In this document: piece by piece, positions 28,272 to 36,224 of the stretch
Numbering within the stretch: position 1 is the first letter of the stretch
Layout: each line of letters opens with the position of its first letter
Assembly: GCF_018207095.1 (NCBI RefSeq)
Contig: NZ_QOCZ01000018.1
Span: forward strand, 1 to 64,000
DNA length: 64,000 nucleotides
Origin: Nocardiopsis sp. MG754419
GTDB taxonomy: Bacteria > Actinomycetota > Actinomycetes > Streptosporangiales > Streptosporangiaceae
Direction of reading: 5' to 3'
Program-made: the position numbers and the translations under genes
The notes under the pieces: generated by a model
What the model saw: only the letters and a program-made list of their open reading frames with translations
What the model was told of the DNA's origin: nothing
Database searches by the model: none

Positions 28272-29381
28272 ATGGATCTGACTTTCCTCCAGCCCCTTTA
28301 CGACCGACCCGCACCTATGGCGTCGCTGTTCATCAACGTCTCCCGCGACTCGGAGGACGCCGAACACGCCATTCGACTGCGCTGGGACCAGGCGCGGTCC
28401 GCGCTGGCGGAGGAGGGTGTCCCCGAGGCGACGCTCGCCGCCATGGACGGCGCGGTCGGACGCACCGAGGGAGTGCCCGGACCGCACGGACAGGTGGTGT
28501 ACGCGGCCGGTGACGAGGTCGTCCACGACGCCGTCGTGGCCCGACATCCCCAGGACTTCGAGGTGAGCGTGGGCCGCTTCCCCGACCCGCTGCCCTACAT
28601 GGTCGCCGACCACCGGCGCGTGCCGCACGTCCTCGCCGTCGTCGACAGCATCGGCGCGGATGTGACCGCCGAGTACGCCGACGGGCGGACCGTGGTGCGC
28701 AGGGTCGATGGCGATGACAAGCCCGTCCACAAGGTCCGGGAGGGCGGTTACCACCACAACCAGATGCAGCGCGCCGCCGACGAGCGAGTCGACCAGAACA
28801 CCGGCCTGATCGCGGAGACGGTGGCGCGGCTCGCCGACGCCGGCGGCGCCGAGATCGTCGCCATCGCCGGTGACCCACAGGTGCGCGGACTGGTCGCCGA
28901 CCACCTGCCCGAGCACCTGAAGACCAAGGTGGCGGACCTGGAGGCGGGTTCGCGCGCGCCCGGCGCCGAGAACTCGCCCGTGGACGAGGAACTCGCGGAG
29001 AGGCTGCGGGTCGTGTCCGAGGAACACGTGCGGGAGTCCCTGGACGCCCTCGGTCGCGGACGTGCCGACGGTACCGCCGTCGAGGGTATGGGCGCCGTGG
29101 TGAGCGCTCTTCAACGCGGTCAGGTCGAGACGCTGTTGTGGAACGACGACCTGGCCGGTGCCGACCGACCCCTCCACGTCGGCCCCTCCGGCGAACAGGT
29201 GTCCACCGACGAGCGTCGGCTGAAGGACATGGGCGTCACCGAACACTGGACCGAACCCGCGCGGTCGGCGCTCACCCGTGCCGCCGCCACGACCGGGGCC
29301 GGTCTCGAACTCGTGCCCGTGGAGGAGGCACGGTTCGACGAGGGCATCGCGGCCGTGCTGCGTTTCGCGACCCCGGCCTGA
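28272..29381 (+). CDS. Bacterial eRF1-like (Rv2629/baeRF family) protein
   Basis: A 369-residue protein of the family represented by Mycobacterium tuberculosis Rv2629, structurally related to the core of eukaryotic release factor eRF1 and induced by hypoxia or stationary phase. The ATG at 28272 has GGAG nine bases upstream. Landmarks are the start LTFLQPLYDRPAPMASLFINVSRD, the middle HVLAVVDSIGADVTAEYADG and GGYHHNQMQRAADERVDQNT, followed by the C-terminal DEGIAAVLRF. Ribosome-associated stress function is inferred from the family. It is divergent from csbD and followed by a terminator. Confidence 0.8.
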   Translation: MDLTFLQPLYDRPAPMASLFINVSRDSEDAEHAIRLRWDQARSALAEEGVPEATLAAMDGAVGRTEGVPGPHGQVVYAAGDEVVHDAVVARHPQDFEVSVGRFPDPLPYMVADHRRVPHVLAVVDSIGADVTAEYADGRTVVRRVDGDDKPVHKVREGGYHHNQMQRAADERVDQNTGLIAETVARLADAGGAEIVAIAGDPQVRGLVADHLPEHLKTKVADLEAGSRAPGAENSPVDEELAERLRVVSEEHVRESLDALGRGRADGTAVEGMGAVVSALQRGQVETLLWNDDLAGADRPLHVGPSGEQVSTDERRLKDMGVTEHWTEPARSALTRAAATTGAGLELVPVEEARFDEGIAAVLRFATPA

Positions 29382-29398
29382 TCCGGACCCCGAGGGGT

Positions 29399-29425
29399 GC
29401 GGCCCGACCGCCATGGTCGGGCCGC
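29399..29425. terminator. Terminator of the eRF1-like gene
   Basis: Perfect 11-bp stem (GCGGCCCGACC) with a 5-nt loop, 18 bp after the stop. Confidence 0.8.
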
Positions 29426-29555
29426 CCCTCGACCGCTGTTGATACCCGAGGACCACTCCCGCCTTTTCAGCGACCTTTTTCCGCGCGAAAGTCCCTATGT
29501 GCGGTCGAAGGATAGGTTGGAAGCACGGAAAGGTCGCTTCGGGAAAGGCGGGAAC

Positions 29556-30425
29556 ATGCGAATATTGGTCACCGGTGCCACCGGTAACGTGGGACGCGGC
29601 GTGGTCCGCGGGCTCGTCGATCGGGGCGTCGACGTCCATGCGCTCGGCCGCCGGCCCGAGCGTCACGCCTTTCCCGCGAAAGTCCGGAGCCACCATGGCG
29701 ACCTGGACCACCCGGACACCCTCGCCGAGGCGCTGCGCGGGGTCGACGCCCTCTTCCTCTTTCCGGTGCCCCGGACCGCCGAACGGGTGGTCACGCTGGC
29801 CCGGGACTCCGGCGTCCGGCGGATCGTCGTCCTGTCCTCGGGGGCGGTGACCAGCGGCGACGACACCGATCACCACCTTCCGGTGGAACGCGCCGTGGAG
29901 GCCTCCGGGCTGGAGTGGACGCACGTGCGCCCCGGCGAGTTCGCGATGAACAAGCTCGCCCTGTGGGGCCCCATGATCCGGGCCGAACGCGCGGTGTACG
30001 ACCCCGCTCCCGACTTCGGCTGGTTCCCGGTGCACGAGGCCGATATCGCCGACGTCGCGGTGCTCGCGCTCATCGAGGACGCTCACGTCGGCCGGGCCCA
30101 CACGCTCAACGGCCCCGAGTTCCTCACGCATCGGCGCCAGGTCGAACTCATCGCCGAGGCCCTCGGCGAGGACGTCCGCCACGTGTCGGTCACACCCGAA
30201 CAGGCGCGGGAGCGCTACCGGGGCCAGGGCGGTTTCGCCGCCGACAACGCCGACTTCCTCCTCGGCTTCGAGGACTACGGCGGCGGGGAGACCGACCCCG
30301 GCGGCGCGGAGGCACCGGCCGTCCCCGACGCCGGGGCGATGCCCACCGCCGCGGACGTCACCGGTCGCCCCGCACGCGACTTCGCCCTATGGGCCCGTGA
30401 CCACGCCGCCGCGTTCCGCTCCTGA
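29556..30425 (+). CDS. NmrA-like NAD(P)-binding oxidoreductase
   Basis: A 289-residue atypical SDR of the NmrA/azoreductase-like group. It begins MRILVTGATGNVGRGVVRGL with the TGATGxxG nucleotide-binding loop and continues RRPERHAFPAKVRSHHGDLDHP, ALFLFPVP, VRRIVVLSSGAV and EWTHVRPGEF. The classical Tyr-x-x-x-Lys is absent, as is common in NmrA-like members that act as redox sensors or on unusual substrates. The ATG at 29556 is preceded by GGAACGGG-like weak signals (CGGGAAC). It is followed at once by a hairpin. The function in this cell is unknown. Confidence 0.85.
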   Translation: MRILVTGATGNVGRGVVRGLVDRGVDVHALGRRPERHAFPAKVRSHHGDLDHPDTLAEALRGVDALFLFPVPRTAERVVTLARDSGVRRIVVLSSGAVTSGDDTDHHLPVERAVEASGLEWTHVRPGEFAMNKLALWGPMIRAERAVYDPAPDFGWFPVHEADIADVAVLALIEDAHVGRAHTLNGPEFLTHRRQVELIAEALGEDVRHVSVTPEQARERYRGQGGFAADNADFLLGFEDYGGGETDPGGAEAPAVPDAGAMPTAADVTGRPARDFALWARDHAAAFRS

Positions 30426-30431
30426 TCCTTG

Positions 30432-30454
30432 GCACGGGGCGGACCCCCGTGCCG
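30432..30454. terminator. Terminator hairpin
   Basis: Nine-base perfect stem GGCACGGGG with 5-nt loop, 6 bp after the NmrA-like stop and facing the convergent sensor kinase gene. Confidence 0.75.
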
Positions 30455-30554
30455 CGTGCGCCTTCCCGATCGAAGAACCGGGGCCATCTCCGTCGCCGGT
30501 GCCCGGGCGCGCCACGGCCCGCACGGGGGACCGCGGGGCGACCTCGGTCCGGGC

Positions 30555-31928
30555 TCAGACGGTGGCCCGGGGCAGGCCGATCGTCACCGACGTGCCCTCC
30601 GGGCCGCTGTCGAGGTCCACCCGCCCACCCTGGGCCCTCACCAGCGACCGCACGACCGCCAACCCCAGCCCGGCGATGCGCCCCGCCTCGCCCACACGGG
30701 TGGTCACGAACGGCTCGAACACGCGCGGCAGCACGTCCGGATCGATCCCCGGTCCGTCGTCGCGCACCACCAGAACGATCTCCTCCTCCGTACCGCGCGC
30801 CGACAACGTGACCCGGGTCCCCGGCGGATTGTGGTCGATCGCGTTGCCGATGAGGTTGGCCAGGCACTGCTCCAGCCGGTTCTGGTCGCCCAGGAGCACC
30901 TGGGGCGGCGGATCGGTCACCGTGACCGCCTCCCGCGCGGACAACGCCTCGGCGCGCGAGCGCACCTCGTCGAACAGATCGGGGAGGAAGACCGGGCCCC
31001 GTTCGGCGTCGACCTCGTCGCCACCGCGGGCCACCGCCATGAGGTCCTCCAGCACACGCCGGAGCCGGACCAGTTCGGCCCGCACGATCCGTGCCTCCTG
31101 GCCGCCCAACAGTTCCAGGTGGCCCTCGGCGACCGCCAGGGGGGTGCGCACCTCGTGGGAGATGGCCGCCAGGTACTGGCGGCGCTCGGCGTCGGCACCC
31201 TCGATCCGGGCCAGCATGCCGTTGATCTCGCCGGCCAACTCGGCGATCTCGTCGCGTGTGTCCGGCACCGGCACCCGTGTCGCCAGTCCGGTGGGGGAGA
31301 TGGCCTTGGTGGCCACCGAGACCTCGCGTACCGGGCGCAGCGTCCGCCGCACCACGAGCCACAGCGCGACACCGCCCAGCCCGAGGCCGACCGCCCCGGC
31401 CACCGAGGTGAACAGCAGGACGGTCGCGGCCGTGTCGTGCGCCGTTTCCAACGAGGAGACGAGCGTGACGACCGCGATCGTGCCGTCGGTCTCGTCGACG
31501 AGGGTGGTGTCCAGTACACGGAGCCGACCGATCTCGGTCTCCACCGTGCGGACCGACCCGGGCTTCGCCACGGGCGCGTCGCCACCCCGCATGAGGGCCG
31601 CCACCCGGGAGGGGCCTCCGGTGCTCTGGAGGCGGACACCGTTGATGTGGACCAGGGAGACGTGCCGGGCGCCGCTGGGTCGGATGGCCAGGGCCTGGCG
31701 GGCGCCGTGTTCGGCCTCGGGACCCGACACGACACCGTCCCGGCCCGCCGCGGCGGGGATCTGGTCTCCCAGGGCCGTGCTGAGGAGCTCGGCCTCCTCC
31801 CGCAGGAGGTGGTCCACGTCGGCACGACCCGAGGCCAGGACGAGCTCGTGGGTGAGGACGGTGACGCCGCCGAGCACCAGCACCATGACCAGGAGCGACC
31901 GCAGGATGAGCCGTCCGGCGAGGTTCAT
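30555..31928 (-). CDS. Two-component sensor histidine kinase
   Basis: A 457-residue membrane kinase. Two membrane segments (about residues 9-30 and 170-193) bracket an extracytoplasmic sensor of about 140 residues. HAMP follows (RRTLRPVREVSVATKAI), then the dimerisation/phosphoacceptor box ERRQYLAAISHEVRTPLA with His258, then the ATPase region: N-box NLIGNAIDHN, G1 DDGPGIDPDVL, F-box FEPFVT, G2 GLGLAVVRSL. Its ATG overlaps the stop of the response-regulator gene (ATGA), giving tight co-translation. The signal is unknown; the acidic PepSY-type proteins encoded next door may help sense it. Confidence 0.95.
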   Translation of the reverse strand: MNLAGRLILRSLLVMVLVLGGVTVLTHELVLASGRADVDHLLREEAELLSTALGDQIPAAAGRDGVVSGPEAEHGARQALAIRPSGARHVSLVHINGVRLQSTGGPSRVAALMRGGDAPVAKPGSVRTVETEIGRLRVLDTTLVDETDGTIAVVTLVSSLETAHDTAATVLLFTSVAGAVGLGLGGVALWLVVRRTLRPVREVSVATKAISPTGLATRVPVPDTRDEIAELAGEINGMLARIEGADAERRQYLAAISHEVRTPLAVAEGHLELLGGQEARIVRAELVRLRRVLEDLMAVARGGDEVDAERGPVFLPDLFDEVRSRAEALSAREAVTVTDPPPQVLLGDQNRLEQCLANLIGNAIDHNPPGTRVTLSARGTEEEIVLVVRDDGPGIDPDVLPRVFEPFVTTRVGEAGRIAGLGLAVVRSLVRAQGGRVDLDSGPEGTSVTIGLPRATV

Positions 31929-32590
31929 CGGTCGCCGCCGGCCAGGCGGTACCCCACCCCGCGCACGGTGTGGATGCGCTCCGCTCCGATCTTGCGCCGC
32001 AACTGGCTGACGTACACCTCCACGACGTTGGAGGCGCCGTCGAAGTCGTACCCCCACACCAGATCCAGCAGTTGCGGCTGGGAGAAGACCTGTCCGGGGT
32101 GGCGGATGAACACCTCCAGCAGGGCGAACTCACGGGCCGACAGGGACAGGGTGGCGCCGTCCACCGACGCGGTGTGCGACCCCAGGTCCAGGGTCACCCC
32201 GCCCGCGCTGAGGGCGTCGCCTCGTTCCTGCCCCTGCCCCCGGAGCCGGGCCCGCACCCGCGCCAGGAGTTCGTTCACGCTGAAGGGTTTGACCATGTAG
32301 TCGTCGGCCCCGGCGTCCAGGTTGGCGACGCGATCGCCGACGGCGTCCTTGGCGGTCAGGACGATCACCGGGACCGAGGGGCGGCGTCGGCGCAGCCGCC
32401 GCAGCAGCTCCTCACCGGGCAGACCCGGCAGCCCCAGGTCCAGGATGACCAGGTCGACGTCGGGGGAGACCGCCATGACCAGGCCGTCGATGCCGTCGTG
32501 CGCGACCTGCACCTGGTATCCGGCGTTCTCCAGTCCGCGCCGCAGGAAGGAGACGATGCCCTCCTCGTCCTCCACCACCAGAACCGCCAA
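31925..32590 (-). CDS. OmpR/PhoB-type response regulator
   Basis: A 221-residue regulator with a receiver domain (VLVVEDEEG, acid pair Glu7-Asp8 and phosphoacceptor Asp51 in VILDLGLPG, Thr in LTAKD, Lys near 102 in MVKPF) and a winged-helix effector (LSAREFALLEVFIRHPGQVFSQPQLLDLVWGYDF, VVEVYVSQLRRKIG, IHTVRGVGYRL). The start is taken as TTG 32590, right before AVLVVED and after GGGGGAG; a GTG at 32659 would add 23 non-conserved residues. It precedes the kinase in the operon. Its likely binding sites are the direct repeats ahead of this operon and of the neighbouring PepSY-type genes. Confidence 0.93.
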   Translation of the reverse strand: MAVLVVEDEEGIVSFLRRGLENAGYQVQVAHDGIDGLVMAVSPDVDLVILDLGLPGLPGEELLRRLRRRRPSVPVIVLTAKDAVGDRVANLDAGADDYMVKPFSVNELLARVRARLRGQGQERGDALSAGGVTLDLGSHTASVDGATLSLSAREFALLEVFIRHPGQVFSQPQLLDLVWGYDFDGASNVVEVYVSQLRRKIGAERIHTVRGVGYRLAGGDR

Positions 32591-32660
32591 CGTCGTCTCC
32601 CCCGTTCCGACCACCGCGGTGTGGTCCCGTTCAGCGTGTCGGTGAGGGCTGAGCCCCACC

Positions 32661-32699
32661 TGAGGCCGACCTGAAGGCGATCCTCAGGTGCGTTTCAGG
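32661..32699. promoter_or_regulatory. Candidate response-regulator site, copy 1
   Basis: Four CTGAGG/CTGAAG/CTCAGG/TTCAGG units at about 10-11 bp intervals fill the divergent region between the response regulator and the first PepSY-type gene. The same 39-bp design recurs at 33798. Repeats on one helical face suit OmpR-family dimers. Confidence 0.6.
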
Positions 32700-32772
32700 T
32701 TTCCATCATCGGTCTCCCGCAGAATGGGGATCCGCCACCCAGCCGCCCGCCCCGACCCGCCCGAAGGAATCG

Positions 32773-33474
32773 ATGATGCGACGCCGGACGATGCTTCTCT
32801 CCCTCTGCGCCGCGGTCACGTTGTCGGCCGTCGGGGTGGCCGGATACCTGCTCGTTCAGGATACGGACGAGACGGTGGAGGCGATCAGGCTGGACGGGTT
32901 CTCCGTCGCCCCCACCATTGAACCCTCGGCGGAGGAGGGGCGATCGCGGTCGGTGGACGGTCTCGAACAGCTGGTCGGGGTCCTGCACGCCGGTGACGAC
33001 GTCGACGACTGGTACGTGGCCGGGGTGGAGGTGGACTTCGGCCCGGAGGAGTGGCTGCTCACCGACCCGGTCGTGGACGACTTCGATGGGGACGGCGTCG
33101 CCGACCCCCTGCCGGAGGAGCTGAGCGCGCTGGAGGGGACCGAGGTCACGCTCGGCGTGCGCTACGACGACGATGACGACACCGACCGCGACGACGCGCG
33201 GGTGTTCACGGTCAACGGGATGATCCTGCGGGACACCGCCGGGGGCCCGGCGCCGTGGGAGTCGGGTGAGGACGCGGTCGAGGCGGACCGCGCGGCCGTG
33301 GCGTCCGCGGCGGAGGCCGCCGTGGGGGAGGGGGCGCGGGTCGTCGACGTCGAGCGCACCGAGGAGGACGGCTGGCAGGGCTGGGAGGCGGACGTGCGCG
33401 GCGGCGACGGACGTGAGTACGACGTCATCCTCGACCTCTCCGGCGAGGTCGTGGACGTGCGTCAGGACGACTGA
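32773..33474 (+). CDS. PepSY-type exported acidic protein, copy 1
   Basis: A 233-residue protein with an N-terminal membrane anchor or uncleaved signal (LLSLCAAVTLSAVGVAGYLLV). The middle carries FGPEEWLLTDPVVDDFDGDGVADPL, whose DxDxDG stretch resembles a Ca2+-binding loop. A run of Asp (YDDDDDTDRDDA) and a C-terminal PepSY domain follow (AVASAAEAAVGEGARVVDVE...WEADVRGGDGREYDVILDL), a fold known to inhibit proteases or sense metals/envelope stress. The start ATG 32773 follows GAAGGAAT. It is divergent from the two-component operon, and its promoter region holds the repeated element, so control by that regulator is inferred. Confidence 0.8.
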   Translation: MMRRRTMLLSLCAAVTLSAVGVAGYLLVQDTDETVEAIRLDGFSVAPTIEPSAEEGRSRSVDGLEQLVGVLHAGDDVDDWYVAGVEVDFGPEEWLLTDPVVDDFDGDGVADPLPEELSALEGTEVTLGVRYDDDDDTDRDDARVFTVNGMILRDTAGGPAPWESGEDAVEADRAAVASAAEAAVGEGARVVDVERTEEDGWQGWEADVRGGDGREYDVILDLSGEVVDVRQDD

Positions 33475-33483
33475 CCCCGCCAT

Positions 33484-33527
33484 CGGGACGGTGCCCGGGA
33501 CCGACGCCGCTCCCGCGCACCGTCCCG
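33484..33527. terminator. Terminator of PepSY-type copy 1
   Basis: Perfect 11-bp arms (CGGGACGGTGC) around a 22-nt loop, 10 bp after the stop. The large loop makes it a weaker terminator. Confidence 0.55.
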
Positions 33528-33797
33528 TTGCCGCGCGCGTGTCCGGGCGACCCTCCCGACCGGACCCGTCCGCGCAGGCCCGACCCCGGCCGGTCGCACG
33601 GCCGCGCAACGGCCGGGCCGAGGTGCGCCCTCCCTCGTGGTCGCCGGTCGCACGTCCTCCGTGGGCCGGTGGTCGCCTTCCGCCCGCGCGATGGAGAGGC
33701 CGCCGCCATCGACGCGACCGGGCACGGACCGACGCTCGGTTCGGCCTCCGGTGACCCCTCGGCCCGACCGGGTCCCGCGACCCGGCTGAAAGAGAGC
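33528..33797. other. Intergenic region between tandem paralogues
   Basis: Roughly 270 bp with no supportable gene; off-frame Arg/Pro-rich translations only. The regulatory repeat for copy 2 begins at its right edge. Confidence 0.45.
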
Positions 33798-33836
33798 TGA
33801 GGACGACCTTCAGACCGACCTCAGGCTGCCATCAGC
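33798..33836. promoter_or_regulatory. Candidate response-regulator site, copy 2
   Basis: Aligns base for base with 32661-32699 without gaps: TGAGG-x-CGACCT, AG, CCTCAGG and TCAG are conserved at the same spacing. It lies about 70-110 bp before the second PepSY-type gene. Confidence 0.6.
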
Positions 33837-33908
33837 CCGCGGACGCAGAGTGGTCGTAGGCGGCGACGGGCCGCGCACCCCACCCCTACACGCACATGGA
33901 GAGTCGAC

Positions 33909-34616
33909 ATGAACCGCCGAACCACGATCATCCTCTGCTGCGCCGGCGCCGGACTCCTGGTCGTCGGTGTCGGCGGCTACCTGGAGATCCGCGACACCGC
34001 CCACCCCCTGGAGAGCATCCGCCTCGAAAGCGCGACCGAGATCGCGCCAGCCACCCCGGCGGCCGGGACCGCGCCCCGGACGGGAACGGTCGAGGGGCTC
34101 GAACAGCTCACGGGCCGGCTCGGCGCGGGCGAGGACGTCGACGATTGGTACGTGGCCGGGGTGGAGGTGGACTTCGGCCCGGAGGAGTGGCTGCTCACCG
34201 ACCCCACCCTGGAGGACTTCGACGCCGACGGCACCGTCGCCCCGGTCCTGGACGAGTTGCGGGCGCTGGAGGGGACCGAGGTCACGCTCGGCGTGCGCTA
34301 CGACGACGATGACGACGACGATGATGACCGGGACGACGCCGACGTGTTCACCATCGGCGACGTGACCTACCGCGACCCCGAGGGTGGCACCCCGCCCTGG
34401 CGGAGTGACGGCGCGCGCGAGACGACCGACCGGGGCGCGGTCGCCCGGTCCGCCGAGGAGGCGGTGGGGGAGGGCGCCCAGGCCCTGGAGGTGGACCACA
34501 GCGACGAGGACGGCTGGCAGGGCTGGGAGGTCGAGGTGCGCGACGCCGACGGGGTCGAGCACGACGTGCTCCTCGACGCCGCCGGTGACGTCGTGGACGT
34601 GCGCGTCGACGACTGA
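33909..34616 (+). CDS. PepSY-type exported acidic protein, copy 2
   Basis: A 235-residue tandem paralogue of the preceding gene with the same order of parts: membrane anchor (IILCCAGAGLLVVGVGGYL), a nearly identical core (VDDWYVAGVEVDFGPEEWLL, EGTEVTLGVRYDDDDD), an even longer Asp run (nine in a row) and the C-terminal PepSY domain. In this copy the Ca2+-loop-like element is changed to DFDADGTVAPVL, so metal binding may differ. Very high nucleotide identity in the core points to a recent duplication or gene conversion. It has its own copy of the upstream repeat and its own terminator. Confidence 0.8.
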   Translation: MNRRTTIILCCAGAGLLVVGVGGYLEIRDTAHPLESIRLESATEIAPATPAAGTAPRTGTVEGLEQLTGRLGAGEDVDDWYVAGVEVDFGPEEWLLTDPTLEDFDADGTVAPVLDELRALEGTEVTLGVRYDDDDDDDDDRDDADVFTIGDVTYRDPEGGTPPWRSDGARETTDRGAVARSAEEAVGEGAQALEVDHSDEDGWQGWEVEVRDADGVEHDVLLDAAGDVVDVRVDD

Positions 34617-34712
34617 GTGAGGCGCACCGGCGGTCGCTGCACCGTCGCGGAGACGGTCCCGGTCGGTCGGCCGTGCGCGGGCGCGCACCGGATCGTCCAC
34701 CGGGTGCGTCGT

Positions 34713-34743
34713 GAGGGCGGGTCCCACCCCGGGGCCCGCCCTC
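34713..34743. terminator. Terminator of PepSY-type copy 2
   Basis: A 9-bp outer stem (GAGGGCGGG/CCCGCCCTC) that continues inward with one mismatch; it ends in TTCGCG and sits between convergent genes. Confidence 0.7.
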
Positions 34744-34829
34744 TTCGCGTGCTCTCGCAGGGGGCGCGGCGGTCGACCGTGCCCACGCGCGGTCGCCCCC
34801 GTCGAGCACCTTCGGCGGTGCGCTGTGTG

Positions 34830-35438
34830 TCAGGCCGTGCCGTTGAGGACGGCGTCCGCGGCGGCGAACAGGGTCGCGTTCTCCGACACGAGGGCCGACT
34901 CCGAGCGTGGCAGCGCCCTCTCGAACGTGAGGCCGTTGACCACGGTGAGCAGGAACTTCGCGCGTTGGGAGTGGTCGCCGTCGGGGAGCGCCCCTTCACC
35001 GGCCAGCAGCGACAGCCAGTGCTCGACCCGTTGTCGCATCTGCTGCTCGATGACCTGGTACGCCTGGCGCTGCTCCTCGGTCGGTTCCTCGGCGATCAGT
35101 GACGCGTAGGCCCGGCCGACGGTCTGCCGTGCCTGTTCCCCGGCCCCGGCGGGCGCCAGGATCTGCCGCAGACAGGCGACCAGGCGGTCCCGGGGCGGCA
35201 GGTCCGTGTCGCGGATGGGTTCTCCCGGAAACATCACGTCGTAGATGCCGGTGAGCACGGCGTCCTGCAGAGCGTGCTGCGTCGGGAAGTGGTGCCGGAG
35301 CGATCCCGTGCTGACCCCGGCCTTGGCGGCGACCGCCCGCACGCTGAGTCGTGCGGTCGGATCCTCGCTCAACATCGTCGCGGCGGCCACCAGGATTCTC
35401 TCGCGAGAGCTCGGCTTCGCGCCGGCTGATTCAGTCAT
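34830..35438 (-). CDS. TetR-family repressor
   Basis: A 202-residue TetR-type regulator. The helix-turn-helix reads RERILVAAATMLSEDPTARLSVRAVAAKAGVSTGSLRHHFPTQHAL, and the C-terminal domain is mostly helical with QRQAYQVIEQQMRQRVEHWLS, likely the ligand and dimer part. The ATG at 35438 has GGAGGTAGAG upstream; an earlier in-frame ATG at 35459 would overlap the operator. It is divergent from a two-gene membrane unit across 112 bp containing repeated operator-like sequences. It therefore probably represses both itself and that unit; the inducing ligand is unknown. Confidence 0.92.
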   Translation of the reverse strand: MTESAGAKPSSRERILVAAATMLSEDPTARLSVRAVAAKAGVSTGSLRHHFPTQHALQDAVLTGIYDVMFPGEPIRDTDLPPRDRLVACLRQILAPAGAGEQARQTVGRAYASLIAEEPTEEQRQAYQVIEQQMRQRVEHWLSLLAGEGALPDGDHSQRAKFLLTVVNGLTFERALPRSESALVSENATLFAAADAVLNGTA

Positions 35439-35460
35439 CTCTACCTCCGTCGCCAGCATA

Positions 35461-35520
35461 CCAATACACCGTACTAATACAGTGTGTTAGTCTCATTGTG
35501 GCACCAATACAGTGTGTTGG
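35461..35520. promoter_or_regulatory. TetR operator array
   Basis: CTAATACAGTGTGTTAG (35474-35490) and CCAATACAGTGTGTTGG (35504-35520) share the core AATACAGTGTGTT and are spaced 30 bp apart, three helical turns. A third, degenerate unit (CCAATACACCGTACTAA) starts at 35461. They occupy the divergent promoter region. Confidence 0.75.
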
Positions 35521-35550
35521 TCGCCGATCGGCTCGGGACGGAGGAGGACC

Positions 35551-36204
35551 ATGCTCGACCAGTGGCGCCGCGGCCGCGCGGAACGGCGGATCCAGGCCGG
35601 GGACGGACACGCGCTGCGACGTTTCCGCCGGTGGCAGCTGTTCGGACGTTCCCTGCTCTCGCTCCGGCTGCCCCTGGACGACGGTCGTGAGAGGGAGTAC
35701 ACGATCGACGTCCGGCATTGGGGGGAGCGAGAGGACGGCGAGATCTGGGCGCACCTCTACGTCGACGGCGTGCATCACGCCCGGTCCCGGACCCCCGCCG
35801 CCTTTCCCGTCCCGGGCGGTCACATCGAGGTCGCCACGAGCGACTTCGGCATCAAACGCTGCCACTACGTCACCACCGACGACGCGGAACGGCGGCTCAC
35901 CCCGGACGCCCGGTCCGCGGAGGGGCGGCGCGCCCGCCTCCACCGGAGGCGCCCGACCCTGAGCCGCTGGATCGGCTGCGTCTCGGTGCTCCTGCTCGTG
36001 ATCGGGATCGGTCTGAACCTCCTCCAGGTGCTCGAACCGATCTCGCTGATCCCGCCGGTGCACGAGGTGGTCGGGACCTTCACGTCCCCCGTCCGGCTGC
36101 CGCTCTGGCTCAATCTCGCACTCGGCGTCGGCGCCGCGCTGGCCAGCGTGGAGCGTGCGCTCCGGCTGCGCTACTCGTGGCTGCTCGACGGCGTGGGCAA
36201 CTGA
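35551..36204 (+). CDS. Membrane protein of unknown function under TetR control
   Basis: A 217-residue protein. The first 130 residues are cytosolic and basic, with a beta-rich stretch (LLSLRLPLDDGREREYTIDVRHWG...WAHLYVDGVHHARSRTPAAFPVPGGHIEVATSDFGIKRCHYV). Two membrane helices follow (ISLIPPVHEVVG region preceded by CVSVLLLVIGIGLNLLQVL, then LPLWLNLALGVGAALASV). ATG 35551 follows GGAGGAGG. It is not recognised as a named family. It lies 20 bp ahead of the next gene and is surely co-transcribed with it. Confidence 0.75.
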   Translation: MLDQWRRGRAERRIQAGDGHALRRFRRWQLFGRSLLSLRLPLDDGREREYTIDVRHWGEREDGEIWAHLYVDGVHHARSRTPAAFPVPGGHIEVATSDFGIKRCHYVTTDDAERRLTPDARSAEGRRARLHRRRPTLSRWIGCVSVLLLVIGIGLNLLQVLEPISLIPPVHEVVGTFTSPVRLPLWLNLALGVGAALASVERALRLRYSWLLDGVGN

Positions 36205-36224
36205 CCCCTCACCGAAAGGACACC

